Source: Pyrus communis (taxonomy: Eukaryota > Streptophyta > Magnoliopsida > Rosales > Rosaceae). From it: a stretch of DNA of 64,000 nucleotides. Of this stretch, positions 23,315 through 38,106 are shown in pieces. The position numbers and the translations under genes were made by a program. The DNA lies in the NCBI RefSeq assembly GCF_963583255.1, contig NC_084816.1, forward strand, positions 6,274,600-6,338,599, in the 5' to 3' direction. The first letter of the stretch is position 1. Each line of letters opens with the position of its first letter. The notes under the pieces are model-generated. The model did no database searches. It was not told the origin of the DNA and saw only the letters and a list, made by a program, of their open reading frames with translations.

Positions 23315-26300
23315 TCAAGTCTTGCAAAGCCAATCTTGAATAGCAAGCCGCAGGGCGTGGTTGGGAGTGAGATGCAAGTGACTCAATTTCAAATTGGTCA
23401 TCGGAGAAGTTTCGCGACAATTTTGTAACCATCCACGCAAAGCTTCACCTTCGTAAGTGAAGCCATCAGCTGCCAATTGAGGGTCATGCATTATTTCCTG
23501 AAAACGACGAACAATGTGCGTCAGCCATTAAGTTGAAAGTTGTTTGACACCCTAGCTCTTATATTATATTCAAGTTAAAAGCTTGGAGCTTTTTGGTGCA
23601 AAAGTTACAATTGAGTAGCTTAGTCCTGAGTCTAAATCATTGATCTCAATGTTTCTTGTGATAAGTTCCTAAGGCATGTCAAACAAAATTTCGGTTTTAA
23701 GGCCTCACGGCACCTTCATGAATTAATAAACAGAAAATCAATTGAATCCGAGGATTAATTGAATTAGGAACATTAGCAAACGAGGGTAATTAGTATAACT
23801 CACCTGAAGGATCGGACACAAGAAAAAAGATGGCACTGGTCGCTCTTCCGAGGCATGCAACTGCTCCAATTCCCTCACTAAAGCTGGTGTCATCTCTGGT
23901 CTTTCCCTACTATTCAATTCACAGCATTGCAAACCAAGATCCACCAATCGCGTTGCCACAGATATAGGCCATTCTCCAGCGGAAGAATCCAGGATTGATG
24001 CCAACTTTCCACCTAAAACTGCCTTGCGCACCTCACCAGCTATGCCAACTGGCGGCCGTCTGGTGACTAACTGCAGAATGATCAGCCCAAAGGAATAAAT
24101 ATCAGACTTGGGCGTCAGGACTCCGATTCTCTGTACCTCTGGATCTGTGTAAGGAAAAGCACCCTTTGGCTCAGCCCCCCGGCGGAAACTTCGTGTGTAA
24201 AGATTGTCTTCAGTTACCAGCCTGCAAATCCCGAAATCACAGATCTTGCATCTGAGTTCAGAATCTAGTAGTATGTTTTGCGGCTTCAAATCACCATGGA
24301 CAATCTTCTCAGGTTTAGATGAGTGCAAGAAGCAAAGGGCACTAGAGATTTCAGCAATTATCCGTGTTCGGGTCTTCCATGTCATTGGAGATATATTGCT
24401 TTTCCTAAAAAGATGGTCTTGCAGGCTCCCGTTTGATAAGTACTCGTATACAAGCGACCATGCTTCTGGACACACACCAAGCAAGGTCACAAGATGATGA
24501 TGCTGTAATTTTCCAAGAACTTGCACCTGCAAGCAAAGCACAGAGAAAAACAAATATGAGCATCTTTTGAAGTGCCGTTGACATTAATCACTGTATCAGC
24601 TTGACATATAATTGAGAGAGAGACCTCTTGCTGAAACTCGGCTTGTTCTTGCATGTTATGTGGATGCAACTTCCTTATGGCAACAGTTCTGCCCAGCATT
24701 TCCCCCTTATAAACACAACCATATCCCCCCTGCCCGATTTTAAAGCTCTCAGAAAAATTGCATGTTGCAGTCTGCAAATCTGACAATGAGAATTCCGCTA
24801 ACTTGGGCAGTTCTTCAACAAACCCAATGAGCCCATTGCAGTTTGCGGCTCCAGCTTGTCGATGATTTCTCCACCGCTCAATCCAGCGAAGGCCTTCCAT
24901 CTTCTGTCTTTGAATACTCTGTTTTTCCTGCCAAAGAGTTGCAATCGAAGCCTGAATTTGCTTCACTTCCCCAGAAGCTTCATCAACCCTTCGACTTGCT
25001 TCCTGTGCTCGGATGTCTAGAAGGGCAATATTTCTCATGACCCTCCTTATCTCACCACTAATTTCTTCCTTCTCTTCCAAGAGTTTTTGTTCTTCCTCAA
25101 TCGTGGTTCTCAGGGCATCCTCAGCCTCTTTTCTAAGTTTAACTTCTCGGGCACGGGCTAACTCAAATGCCTTGACCTGAAACGGAGAAAAACAATTGTG
25201 AGTTAGGAGTAACTCACCAGATTCATGAATAAATTATTTCATTACAACATAGTTTTTAAGATCATTAGATATGTCGTTATAACCCACATATAAAATGTTT
25301 TCAAATATCTTCTTTGCCAAGAAATTCTTAATCAGCAATTTGTGCTTACTAATCTTCTGAAAGTATTGAGAAGTTCCCTTCAATGCGTAACAAAAATTTA
25401 TTTTTATGTTCACACTCATAGTCATAAACCTGAAAGTACTCAAGAAGTTCCCTTCATTGGATCAAACAAATTTATTTCGAGCGTGACACTCTTGAAATGG
25501 ATCATGTACCGTAACTTCTAGGAATCACAAACCAAAATGTTAGTCCTTAAGAGGCAACATCAACTCGCAGTTACCTTGTTGATAGCATTCATAGCTTCTG
25601 ATTCTAAACTTTTGCACTTCGATAGCTCTGCAAATGCCTTGTCCCTTGAGGTCTCAGCTTCTGTTGTAGCTTCCGTAAGCATACGATATAAGCTCTGTTC
25701 CTCAATGGTTAAATCAGAATCTGAAGACGTCCTTCCCTCAGCAGAAATATATCCAGAACCAGAGCTAGTACTTGTACTAGTTGAAGTATGAATATTGTAG
25801 GGTAAGCACGTATCTGTAGGACAAGCTAAAGTTGGCGATGCTTCGCGGAGGTTCGTATTCTCTCTATTTTCAAACGATCTAGACCTCAAACTTTCTGCAG
25901 ATGCAACCTGCAGTTGCCTACATGAGGTTGGAAAACTTTGGCCTTCTGAAGCATCTCTCGTCCAGACATGTTTCCCTTTGTTGATAAACCATATTTCACA
26001 GAACAATGGAGCACATTTGGCTGCGTAATTTGCCTTGTTGGAGCTCTTTTTCACCTTCAGCCAACTATATTACAATATTAGAAAGACAACTCAGCTACTA
26101 TGCAATATTAATAAAAATATAACGAATTATGTATTTGCAAAAGATAAAGCATTCAAGTTTCACGAGAACAAAACCATGAAAACATAAATTTCATTGCCTA
26201 ACCGAGAAAGAAAACTTCAGAAAATAAAACTTCACAACTACATTTCATTTTGTTTATTGCTTAGTCAATTTACTTGCTCCCCCAGGGTGTGTTCAACTCC

Positions 26301-28421
26301 TACTTAGTGGAGTAGGAGTTGACCCATGGACCACTCCCTCGGTAAGAACCGGTCTTGAGAGTTTGGGAGCACAAGGTGAATTCTTAAATACGTCCCTTAA
26401 TAGCTAATACATAAAACTTGACAGAATAATAATTCAATATGTGTACAGAAAAACAAAAAACGAAACAAAAGTACTCACAAGACAAAGTTTTTGGATATAT
26501 GTACATCTTAAGTCAACAAAAAACACTTGAGCCCCACATGTCCACAGTTATTTATACTTGGCATTTTGTATTAAAGCACTTGAAACAAGGTTACGCATTG
26601 GGGTTTAAGTAAACATAGTTTTATTTTCTTTTCTAAGATATGCATTCATGGTTGGACTGAAGTCAGGGCTTTAGCTGAGGGTGAATATTTATAGGCCTCA
26701 TTTGCCTACCCTAAGGGAGGAGGGACGACCACTGGACCATAGCATAATCAGTTCCCAAATACAGGTTTACCAATGTTTGAGGAAGCTCTTCGATATCCCC
26801 TTTTTTTTATTGCAGTACAAATAAGCTGGACAGCCAAGTTCGTGTCTGAGTGATTCGCAATTTTATGCAGACCACAGTATACGACCTAATTGTGCTTTTA
26901 TAGAAGTAGGTTAACTTTCATAAGCAAAGATTAGACTTCAAGTGGAAACTTATCCAATTTATGCACCACTTACTTTTCTGGTACAGCTCCCATAACAAGC
27001 TTCCTAACAACATTTTTGTTGACCAACTCTACAATTCCTTTCTGAATTTCATCAGCTTCAACCATATCAATGCTTGCTTTAACCTGTAAAGTAAATCGTT
27101 ACACTACTATACTTCTTTTGAATAATTTATTTATGCACGATATATGCAATTTCAAATCAGTTATCATGCAATTATCACTTTAAGAAGGATGGTGCTATTC
27201 ACACACCCAATTTTACCTCCAACACACCCTTGTTAATTTTTGGCCATTGATCTTCAATTCGTTCGATCCGACTGCCAGAAATTGAAAGGGGTGTGTGAGA
27301 AGTAAAAAAGGGTGTGTGGATAGCACTACCCTTCAAGAAATGTGGAATTTGCCTCTTAGTTTTTCAGAAAAATTTAACATCGAAGCTGAACTATCAAGGC
27401 ATACTGTTTTCAGCACCGATGGAGCAAAAAAAAATATGTAAAGCAACAAAAACTTTGTTCATGAAGCAAAAAACTAGAGAGCTGAATAAGTGAACTAAAA
27501 GGTTTTGCCAAATATGAAGAACATCAAATGAGGGCAACTATGTTCAATTCTTCCCTAACGAACTGCGTAACTTTATACATGCTATGAAAGTAAACACAAA
27601 ACGTAAAGATTGATTTAAGAAATCAAAAAAGAAAAACAAAGCAAACACCTTTGCTATAGAGCAAGCCCTCAAATAATTTTGCAACAGCTTCATTTTCCGC
27701 TCCTTCTCCTCCTTCCTGAAAGCCGACACCACCTCGGCATTTGCCTGACTTGCGGGCAGTTTTCCTACTGCACAATCGATGTAATCATGATTTATATACA
27801 ATTTCAAACAAATCAAAGAAGAAGTAAAGAAGAATAAGAAGAAGAAAAAGGTCTCAGATCACTTAGCAGACGCCTGAAATAAGAACTGAAAATGGTAGAT
27901 CATAAGAACCCCTTTCTTTTCTGGGATGCAAAATGGAGGGCAGCAGACAGAAGATGATTGACTTTCCATTCATAACACATATATTCATAACATTTTTGAA
28001 GTACAATTCCTCAAAAACCATACAAGTAAAATAATTTCAACGAGAAACTCATAGAATCAAGAAATATTAGAAGCTTTTCGCCATAAGTGAATAACTTGGA
28101 ACCATTTTACCCAAGAGAGAGAAGCTTACAGAGAGTTGGAATGTGCTGAGAAGGCTTATGAACATGAAGAAGACAAATTTCTTTACACCCAAAGTGCTTG
28201 AAAGTCCAACGAAGCAAGCTCAGAGCTTTCTCCACAGACTTCCCAACCGCCACGTGCACCTTGTCACCACCACCACCGTCTTCTTCAAAAATCTCAGGCG
28301 ACTGAGTGGAGGAAGTCGCCGGCCGGTCAAACCCACGTCGGAAACTCACCGGAGAAGGGAACCCAGAAAGGGATACAGCCACCGAGCCATGGTGCGGGTG
28401 CGAAGGATGTACGAGCTCCAT
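23315..28421 (-). CDS. USP-kinase-U-box protein (PUB32/33-like E3 ligase)
   Basis: Seven exons on the minus strand: 28421-28130, 27767-27649, 27083-26974, 26064-25575, 25176-24625, 24526-23804, 23497-23315; frames join without gaps to 822 aa. Start chosen at MELVHP, where similarity begins; an in-frame Met 66 codons upstream has only low-complexity sequence. Residues of about 35-185 form a USP-like (adenine-nucleotide-alpha-hydrolase fold) domain: KVHVAVGKSVEKALSLLRW, then KLVMGAVPE. A Ser-rich linker and coiled coil (about 300-455) follow. The kinase domain spans about 470-740: GQGGYGCVYKG at 485, VAIR with Arg505 at the usual lysine, HGDLKPQN at 598 (non-RD), DFG at 618. The C-terminal U-box (757-822) has EIMHDPQLAADGFTYEGEA and SPMTNLKL. 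Such proteins are predicted ubiquitin ligases with a receptor-like cytoplasmic kinase module. PUB33 is the closest name I recall; PUB32 is also possible. Confidence 0.92.
26294..26321. repeat. Hairpin in a U-box gene intron
   Basis: CAACTCCTAC and GTAGGAGTTG are perfect 10-bp inverted arms around an 8-bp loop. Outer phrases TGCTCCCCC (about 26274) and GGGAGCACAA (about 26364) may be the ends of a small MITE of about 95 bp. It lies in the intron between exons 3 and 4. Confidence 0.6.
27191..27328. mobile_element. CACACC-type MITE (family D) in a U-box gene intron
   Basis: The left end GGTGCTATTCACACACCC and right end GGGTGTGTGGATAGCACTACC are near-perfect inverse complements. Size is about 138 bp. 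Relatives occur at 41869-42005 and, truncated, at 45341-45466; all share a TCAATTCxTTxGATCCGAC-like or inverse interior. It sits in the intron between exons 2 and 3. Confidence 0.75.
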
Positions 28422-28780
28422 GGAAATGAAAGGGTGAGGTGGACGCAGCTCTGCCGGTGGTGGCGGAGTTGGGGTCTGAGGTTTGCGGGTGTTGGTTCTG
28501 TTGGGAAGCAAGTGGGAGGGGCGCATGTGGGGATTGGAATTGATGATTACAGGAGTGAGAATTCGTGGAATTTGTATGGATTTGTTGGAGTTCTTTGTTT
28601 CCAATGGAGGCTTGACCATTGGTGCTGACTTGATAGTGACACTCGAAAATGTTGACGGTGGAGGGAGGAATTAGATTTTAATTTTTCTTCTGTTTTCGGT
28701 CAAGATTGTTTAAAAATAAAAACACAAGAAAAAAAAACATGAGGGCATCTTCATGGCATCTTTTTTATTCTTTTGAATTT
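28422..28780 (-). promoter_or_regulatory. Upstream region of the U-box kinase gene
   Basis: The sequence immediately 5' of the gene on the minus strand. It includes an in-frame upstream Met at 28619 with a 66-codon low-complexity extension, and AT-rich DNA beyond. No TATA box could be assigned with confidence. Confidence 0.35.
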
Positions 28781-29114
28781 TTGGAGTTAAACTCACTTTC
28801 GGGGATTGCGACCCTTGTCCTGATCATTGTAGTATGTGTGTCGCCCAAGGCAAAACGAATATGATGACTTGACGTCATAAAACCTCTATATTCATAATCT
28901 TATGATCAAATCAGTTTTACTATATGAAGAGGTTATTACTTAACAGTTTGGAGTTAAACTCACCTTCGAGGGATTGCGACCCTTGTCCTGACCATTGTAG
29001 TATGTATGTCGCCCATGGCATAACGGATATGATGACTTGACGTCATAAAACCTCTATATTCATAATCTTATGATCAAATCAGTTTTACTATATGAAGAGG
29101 TTATTACTTAACAG
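28781..29114. repeat. Tandem duplication of a 167-bp unit upstream of the U-box gene
   Basis: Two adjacent copies (28781-28947 and 28948-29114) begin TTGGAGTTAAACTCAC and end GGTTATTACTTAACAG. They differ at about ten positions. Each contains a perfect TGACGTCA palindrome (28870-28877 and 29038-29045), a class of site bound by plant bZIP factors. The pair starts about 360 bp upstream of the U-box start codon. Confidence 0.9.
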
Positions 29115-31099
29115 AAGTGTAGCTACTAATATTACTTTTGCGACGTAATTATTCTCAATGAAAATTATATGAATTCAAACAAACTACATTATTAGTTGAA
29201 TAAATTAATTTTCAAGATGTGATGGCTAAGGCACGTATATATTTAGTACTCTCTTTAATGCAGTTTAAATAGATCAATGTTAAAGGAATATTGTCCAAAA
29301 ACAAAACAAAGATAAATAACAAATCAAATGAAATTAGGAGGCATTATTTATGATTCAAAATAATCATTTTACACCGCTAGTAAAAAGATATCAGAAAAAC
29401 GAAAATACAAGATGACTAATTTAAAGTGTGAATAAGAATTTTTTAAAAGGAACCCAAATTTTTGTAAGAAAATATTGCACAATTCAATTGTTTTTGTGCA
29501 TTTTCTCATGCAATGAGACCGTTTCGTGGAAACACCTTACACGAAAAAGTTAAAACATGGACTTACACTTTCTTCCCTCTTCTCTCTTTTTAGTAAAAGA
29601 CTACAAGTTGCCAAGTTTGAAGGAAATAACATCGTCCATATGAGGTTTCTGGAAAATGTAAAGGGTGTTGATAAACACTTTGTTTTTCGTTTTTATTTTT
29701 TTATTTTTATTAAGAAAATTAAAAACTAAAATTTTATTTTTTAACTGCTTTCAATTTTTCAGTTTTATTCAAAAAAGTGAAAAATATTTTCTTAAGTTTT
29801 CAAATTTTGGCGTCTTAGTTTTCATTTTTTTTAAATTAAAAATAATTACCAAACAAGTTTTTATTTAAAACAATGAATTTAAAATCTAAAAACTGAAACC
29901 GAAATAGTTATCCAACAGTGGATTAGATTTCACGTTATCGTCTTTCTTCATCTTATGATCCCTAGTCTTCTTTAGTTTCCTTTTGATTTATGATTTGCAA
30001 CCTGAAAAGTTTGAAATGGGGATGTTGCAATTGTCGTCACACATGAAAATCCAAGTAGTTGCTTAATTTCCCATGTGCTAGTATTAGTCAATTATAGTGT
30101 TTGGAAGTTATAACAAAGAAAACGACTCATTCCTTGATACTTATTTCCTAATTTTTTTTGAAATGTTTTCTAATAAGTTAAATCTGTATTGCAGTCGTTG
30201 GAGCATTTAGTCTTTCAATGTACCAGAGAACACAAATCGGTAAATTACGTGTCATGATATAAGTAGAGAAATATTAAAATATATATTCAAATATGAGACA
30301 TATCAAACTTATCGTTTAATAATTTTATAACACGTGATGTATCACCTTGTATTTCAGATACAAAAAAATTTGTCTAGCCGTAAAAGGCAAAGCAATTGTC
30401 AATATCATACGATTCATTTCTTTCTAAATTTCTTATGAGTGAGACTTTTAAGGTTACCTAACCATTTTCATGGACTGAAAATGCTTTACATGCATAATAT
30501 TTAAAGGGTTATAACGGCTAATATCTCAAGGCACCAAAGTAAAACCAATGGCCCACCTTCTTAAGTCTCTTATTTTGTGCGTGAATGTCGCTAATTATTT
30601 TGAAAACTGGATTTTTCATGAAGGTTTAAAATGATTATTGGTATGAACACATTTGATCAACGGTAGTGATTAATCACGTTTCTTTTTCTTTCATATATTT
30701 TGAGATTAATCAAACTAATCAATAATTCCAAAAGGATTTTTGCCAGATGAAGTTAGGTAATGACCAATGACCACGTCATTTCTACGGTGCATCCCTTATA
30801 AAAGGCATGAGATCACTCTTGTATTTTGATATCAGCAGATTCCGCGCTAGTAAGTTGCTTTAGTAAGAGAGCTCTACCAAAATGTCTCTACTTTGACAAG
30901 GGCAACCCCACATGCCAATTAACAAGCTCCAACGAGTGATGAACCACCACAGGACGGCTCAATGGCGGAGAACGAATCATAGGGTTGTATTCTATATGGT
31001 ACGTTTTGAGTTTGATTGTTGACGGTGGTAAATCACACAATGATGACCAAGAGGAGACTGAAATGCCTCTGTGAGTCTTCTGACTTTTGAAATGATAGA
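29115..31099. other. Intergenic, very AT-rich; no supported gene
   Basis: Long A/T runs and only short background ORFs (for example 29526-29868, Phe/Lys-rich from simple sequence). Nothing recognised. Confidence 0.55.
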
Positions 31100-31340
31100 C
31101 TACTATGAATAACTGATATAACAGAAATGCCACATGACATTATTCTAATGGTTGAGTTTGTTAATATAGTTAGAAGGGTATCATTGTAATTGGGAGATAT
31201 GACTATATAAGGGATTGTATAGCTATCATTTTCTTTAAGTTCAATTGTATACATACATTTTCTCTAATCAATTAATACAATATCTTGTCTCTCTACCAAT
31301 TCTTTCTCTTCCTCTGTACCAATTTCATCTTTTGCAATGT
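31100..31340 (+). repeat. Possible solo LTR fragment (copia-like)
   Basis: The stretch contains TGTTAATATAGTTAGAAGGG, a TATA-like ACTATATAAGGG (about 31201-31212) and downstream TCTCTACC/TTCTTTCTCTTCC pyrimidine-rich sequence, the usual look of a short plant copia LTR. No target duplication or matching second LTR was found, so the boundaries are uncertain. Confidence 0.35.
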
Positions 31341-31939
31341 AGTTAATAGAAACTACCAGCTAGTCTCCTTTTTAAGAAAAAATAAAAAACCTAGTGACAC
31401 ACTGTAAGCACAACATGCATAAACAACGGGATGCTTCCCGCTCGCGCATGAGCAACTAACTGAAGCACAATTCATAACTTAAGTCCAACCCGTATCACCA
31501 ACTAGGGTTTGAAGTCACGTCAAGGCGAGCACATTCTTAAGGAAATATTGAGATCAAATGAAAGCAAAAGAAACATTTACATCAAACTTAGGAGGCCCTT
31601 GAGAAAAATAGAGAAATATTAATTTATTAAATAAACAGAGAGGCCCTTAAAAATTTGACGGAAAATTAGATTTTCACTCAGAAAGGAGGTGGGAGGAACA
31701 AGAATTTATAAATGGCAGAGGTTTTAGCATCGAACGAACACTGTTCAACGGTTAATACAGAAAATAACAGCTAAAGAGTTCAACTCTCCGCCATAACCTC
31801 CGCGTCTCGTAGTTCATTGTTTCAACCAACACTGGACACAGAAAGTTGAGAGAGACAACGGTAGAGTAAAAACTTGCGAGCTGCAATTGCTATTCCGAAA
31901 CCAGGCAAGACATCACGCTTCTAGTGCTCCCATCACACA
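31341..31939. other. Region downstream of actin, including its probable 3' UTR
   Basis: No gene is supported. The 200-300 bases next to 31940 are probably the actin 3' UTR (transcribed leftward). Nothing else was recognised. Confidence 0.4.
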
Positions 31940-33755
<1,816 letters not shown>

Positions 33756-33785
33756 TTTCTAATACCAGCTGTAGAGACGTATTAA

Positions 33786-34648
33786 CTGCAAAACAGTAGG
33801 ACATGATATGAACAATAGAGAAATAGAAAAACTAAAGACGAAACGCCCATCAATTTCATAAACATACACAGGCTCAAGGTGTATTCAACACAAATAGTAA
33901 CACCATAACCATAAGGTGTACATTCATTCATTCAACATAATGATCACACCATAACCCAACGAAACACCCACCTTATACAGATTTCCCATCAATTATAAAT
34001 TACAGCAAAAAGAATCAAAATTGCACAATCATTTACAGAACAAATCAAAATGAAGTATTGCAGGTATAAATATATGACCGGAAAACAAAGAACCACACCG
34101 AAGATTCAATCCGGATAACACTCCATTTCTGGTTATATGTTGATCAACTTGACTTATTCAAAAGGCAGTTATGAGTTAATACAAATGCTTGAATCTACGC
34201 GATTCATGAGGCTCCTTCATGTCATAGATATCCAAACCATCTCAAAACTCCATTGTTTCGCATTACAAAATCAAATCTTTCATTGAAACCAAATCTTCAA
34301 CATTTAATCAAATCACAAACAAACCAGATACAATAAACAAAATCAGACAGTAATACTCCCATAATATCATTCAAAATCGAATAGCTACCGCACAAATGCA
34401 AAAGAAGCATCAAAATTTAAATTCCCGCAGATTCAGATCACAAATTCACAATGATCCTACATTCAACAAAAAAAAACTAACAAAATCTAGAACAAAAATG
34501 AAACGATCCTACATCCAAAACCGAATAATTCCACACGAAACTCGAGATCGGCAATGTCGAATTAGATTAACAGATCAGCATGCTCTGTTCGGTTGCAAGG
34601 AGAATGTCGAAATTTTCTCGGAAAATGAGGGGGGAAGAGAAACCTGAC
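33786..34648 (-). other. Leader intron in the actin 5' UTR
   Basis: On the minus strand a donor AAATCCAAG|GTCAGG (34648) and acceptor TTTTGCAG|TTAATACG (33786) bracket about 863 bp. The noncoding first exon would be the GC-rich sequence at about 34649-34760, and the second leader piece is 33785-33756. A long first intron in the 5' UTR is typical of plant actin genes and often raises expression. The same region, without its outer end, was duplicated at 62384-63332. Confidence 0.75.
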
Positions 34649-34760
34649 CTTGGATTTGGCGTGGACGGAGGAGCCCTCGGATCTCAACTGCGCGCCCTTG
34701 GGTTCAAAATTCAGACCTCAAACCCCACCTGAAATTCGCTTTTTAAATCCACAGCTCTCC

Positions 34761-35602
34761 CAGCGCTCACTCCTGGCCGTCCGATTGTTCAACTAGATTC
34801 GCGTTCGTGGCGACGCGTGCCCCTCTGATCTGGGGCTCCCGAAGCTACAGGCTGTTTCAAATGCTTTGTCAATCCAGGTGTCAGTGAGTTATGCTTTTTC
34901 CTGATACTTTGTTTTCTTGTATGGACCACATGTTGGGCCTTGGGCTTGTTTTATGGGCCTTTGGAAAATTAACCTAAATCTCAACTTGGACACAAGAAAG
35001 TCCAACGGCACAGTTACTGAAGCTTTTATTTGATAGACTCGGTTATAAATTTATAATTAATGTTCATTCTACACGATATTTCAACGATTTAAACCATTCA
35101 ACTTTTAAGTTTTTATTTTCATGTCTCAACCCTTATGCGCTTTAGCCCTATCCATGCTGGAACTATGCACATCAATATTGACTACCACTACATTTGAGAA
35201 TGGATCACAATTCACAAGCAAAGCCATTGACGTTACTAATGTTTCATCTCAAACAAGTTGGCTGACATCTCCATGTGTCTTCCTGGGGCTCGTTCCAAGC
35301 TAAATGCTTCTCCATCGGAATTGATTGAAATTAAACTAATTAAACTATAGGAATCATATTGTCAAAATTTAGTTAATTAATGGCGATCAAAGTCGAAAAT
35401 GAACCAACTACTGATTGAATTTAGTTAATATTGTCAAAATTTAGCTAATTAATGCCTCACAAACTTTATAACTAGCTTAAGCAACATCAAACTCCACCCG
35501 CACTTTGCCCTTGAAAAGAAGAAACAAACATGATAAAGGAGAAAAAGGGTAATAAATAATTAATTCGGCAATATTTAAGCTCTCATGGTTTGGCGAAATC
35601 AC
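34761..35602. other. Actin promoter side and intergenic DNA
   Basis: The first few hundred bases hold the actin promoter. No TATA box was assigned with confidence. ORF 35121-35303 has no recognisable domain. Confidence 0.4.
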
Positions 35603-37030
35603 TGTTGGATAATGTTGCCACATCAGTTAAGCCAAGTCAGCAAAGTTAGTTAGCCATGTCAGCAGGAGTTAGTTGGAGCCGTTGTTAGTTAGAAATGGTT
35701 GGATAATGTTGAGTCGTTGTTAGTTAGCCATGTTGGTTAGCTTAGCTTTAGTTTTCCATCTATAACATTGTAAAAGCTAGAGTGTAATTCATTCAAGTCA
35801 TTCAAATACAATCTTGAAAGCTCTCTCTCTTAATTTCTTCTTCTTCCTGAGATTGTTCTTCTGCATTCTTTACTTTTTCTGCAACATTCAGTGTTGTTGT
35901 CATGGCATCACTCGCCGGAAGGTTCTCGGTGCCTGTTTTCCACTGTGCTTTCTAGGAATTCGATTGGTAATTGGTGATCTCCTGTTCATTGGGTTGCAAT
36001 CACTTCTTTCATCATGTCATACCTTCTGTTTTCTTTAATGTGTTAGTGAAAAGTTTATGTGTAATTTGATATAACTCAAGGCCGATGCCAAGTTATATGT
36101 GTCGAGAATTGAGGAACAGAAGGCCAATGCCATTCCTCCGAGAGGTTTGATAAATTTTTGTTGGAAATCTGCAATCCTCAGAGGCCGAGGCCGAAGAGCA
36201 GTTCTTGAATTCAGTTGGGTTGGTTTGATTGATATCAATTGCAAAGTTTCTTCTGTGATTTCTTGTTTTCATTTCATTGAAAGTCTATTTCTTTGATATA
36301 TCACCATGGCTGAATCTGTGAAAATCGAAGGATTACTAGAAATGCTTACTGTGAAACTTGAAGATGATAACTTTAATAAGTGGAGTTATCAATTTCAGTC
36401 AGTGCTCAGAGGTTACGATTTGTTTGAGTTCTTTACTGGGGAATCACCATGTCCACCCAAGTTTGTGACTAATACAAAATATGGAATCACAAAAGAACTC
36501 ACAGCTGCATATCATTGGTTTGATGATACTATGGAGCATATCATTGGTTGCAAACTTGGCAAGAAGCATGGAGTTGTTTGCAAAAACGGTTTGCATTAAT
36601 CAGTTGAAAACTGAGTTCCACACTGCACAATGGGCAGTGAATCTGTGGATAAATTCATGCTTAAACCGAAAGGAATCAAAGATCAGTTGGTGTCTATGGG
36701 GGGAAAAAGTCTCAGATAATGATTACATGATTGCAGATTTGTCTGGATTACCTACTGAATATGAGATGATCAAGACTGTGAATCTGCAAGAGACAATACT
36801 GTGCCATTGAAGGATTTTTGGGCACGAATACTTGGAGCAGAAGCCAGTATGGAATTAAGAATGCATTCTTTGAATAATTATATGGCAGCTATGTATGTAC
36901 AAGGTGATATCAAGGTGAATATGATGGTAATCAAGGTGGATCAGGTTATGCAAGCTATGGAAATAGGCGATTTCAGCAAAGGGGTAATTTTTCTGGAAAC
37001 AACAGGAAGTTCAATGGTGCGTCTAAATGT
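35603..37030 (+). mobile_element. Decayed Ty1/copia element: 5' LTR and gag remnant
   Basis: A copia-like LTR starts TGTTGGATAATGTTG at 35603 and ends near 35890. A degenerate initiator-Met-type primer site TGGCATCACTCG follows at 35903. Gag-like sequence starts at 36306 with KLEDDNFNKWSYQFQSVLRG, matching the plant copia gag (UBN2/Retrotran_gag_2) pattern, and continues in broken frames (36306-36599, 36481-36810, 36801-36985) past frameshifts and stops. No pol follows. The remnant is dead. Confidence 0.7.
36306..36985 (+). pseudogene. Copia gag pseudogene
   Basis: Starts with MAESVKIEGLLEMLTVKLED and the WSYQFQSVL motif of UBN2-type gag. It is interrupted at about 36597 and shifts frame at least twice before it dissolves. 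Recognisable later phrases include LSGLPTEYEMIKT (about 36735-36775). A better-preserved gag of this general type is at the right edge of the window. Confidence 0.7.
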
Positions 37031-37891
37031 ATCTATTTTTCATTTTTACCATTTTCACAACTCCGCAGATGATCCCTTAACCAAAATGAAAACAAATTAT
37101 TAATAATACTCTTCAAATAGGAGTCCTGCTTTTCTAAAGTCCTCATTTTGAGAACCTACGAGGACTAAATGCATAGTAGCTACAAGATTGTATAATTTAC
37201 ATATAAAAGTTTAAAATATTTGACAACTTAATAAGAAAAACAAGAAAATGAATTTTCTAATGGTTTATGAATTTTAAGTTGTATTGTCTCCCTCTCTTTC
37301 CCATCCCCTCGTCACTTTTGCGCTAATTATTATTTTATTATTGTTGTATGTATATGTGACTGATGGGCCCCACAAATTTAAATACCGTATGTGGTTTCCC
37401 TCCAAAAAGAGCAAAGTTAGCGCAAATGACCACATAATACACTTATGGCCGGCCCAAATTAATTTCCGAGTTACAAAATATCAGTCACCATCACCACCAA
37501 CCAACCAAATGAAAGGCTAAATGATCTGGACACAGGTAGAACAGGGTTAGTGTCATTTGAGATGAAATGACCAACAATATATGTATATATGAGAATATGT
37601 CCACAGAGGAACACAGTAAACAAAAACAAGGGAAAATGCCGTTTCAGTTGATGTTGAAGTTTTTGGATCATTCGGGAAATAGTATTCCACGTTCAGCGGA
37701 AAAAGAATCAAAGAAAAGACAAATGCAAATTTATAAGCATTCATATTTGCGCAGCAATGCAACAAAAAAAAAAAAAAACAAAAAATGAAGTTCATCAAGC
37801 GAACTTTCGTTTCGATATGTGAGTGTGACGCGTATGCATGACCAATTGTAAATATGGACATTACCCTTCCCTCATCAGCGTCTGAGTGACA
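37031..37891. other. Intergenic, no supported gene
   Basis: About 75 bp at 37020-37100 (TTTTTACCATTTTCACAACT then GATCCCTTAACC) recurs at about 50440-50515, so a dispersed repeat is present. Otherwise AT-rich with background ORFs. Confidence 0.5.
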
Positions 37892-38043
37892 GGAACTTTA
37901 ACGAAAAGCTCCTGGTATTGTTTATTTTAACGAAAAACCATATTTTTATACTAAAAAGTTAATCCTGATACGATTCATTTTATCATTTATTTTGTCCTTA
38001 TCGTTAAAATTCAAAGTTTTCAAACCATTTTCATTAGTTTTCC
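37892..38043 (-). mobile_element. MITE family A, copy 3
   Basis: Begins GGAACTTTAACGAAAAGC and ends CATTTTCATTAGTTTTCC, inverse to 9160-9313 and parallel to 11885-12039. Size is about 152 bp. Confidence 0.8.
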
Positions 38044-38106
38044 TGGCATTGAGGGAACACAAGCCCAAGTCATTGTACAGGTAGAATCTGCGCTCCCCAT
38101 CCATGT

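Noticed and set aside
35121..35303. 60-codon plus-strand ORF between actin and the copia remnant
   Set aside because: No domain, no introns or upstream elements; background length.
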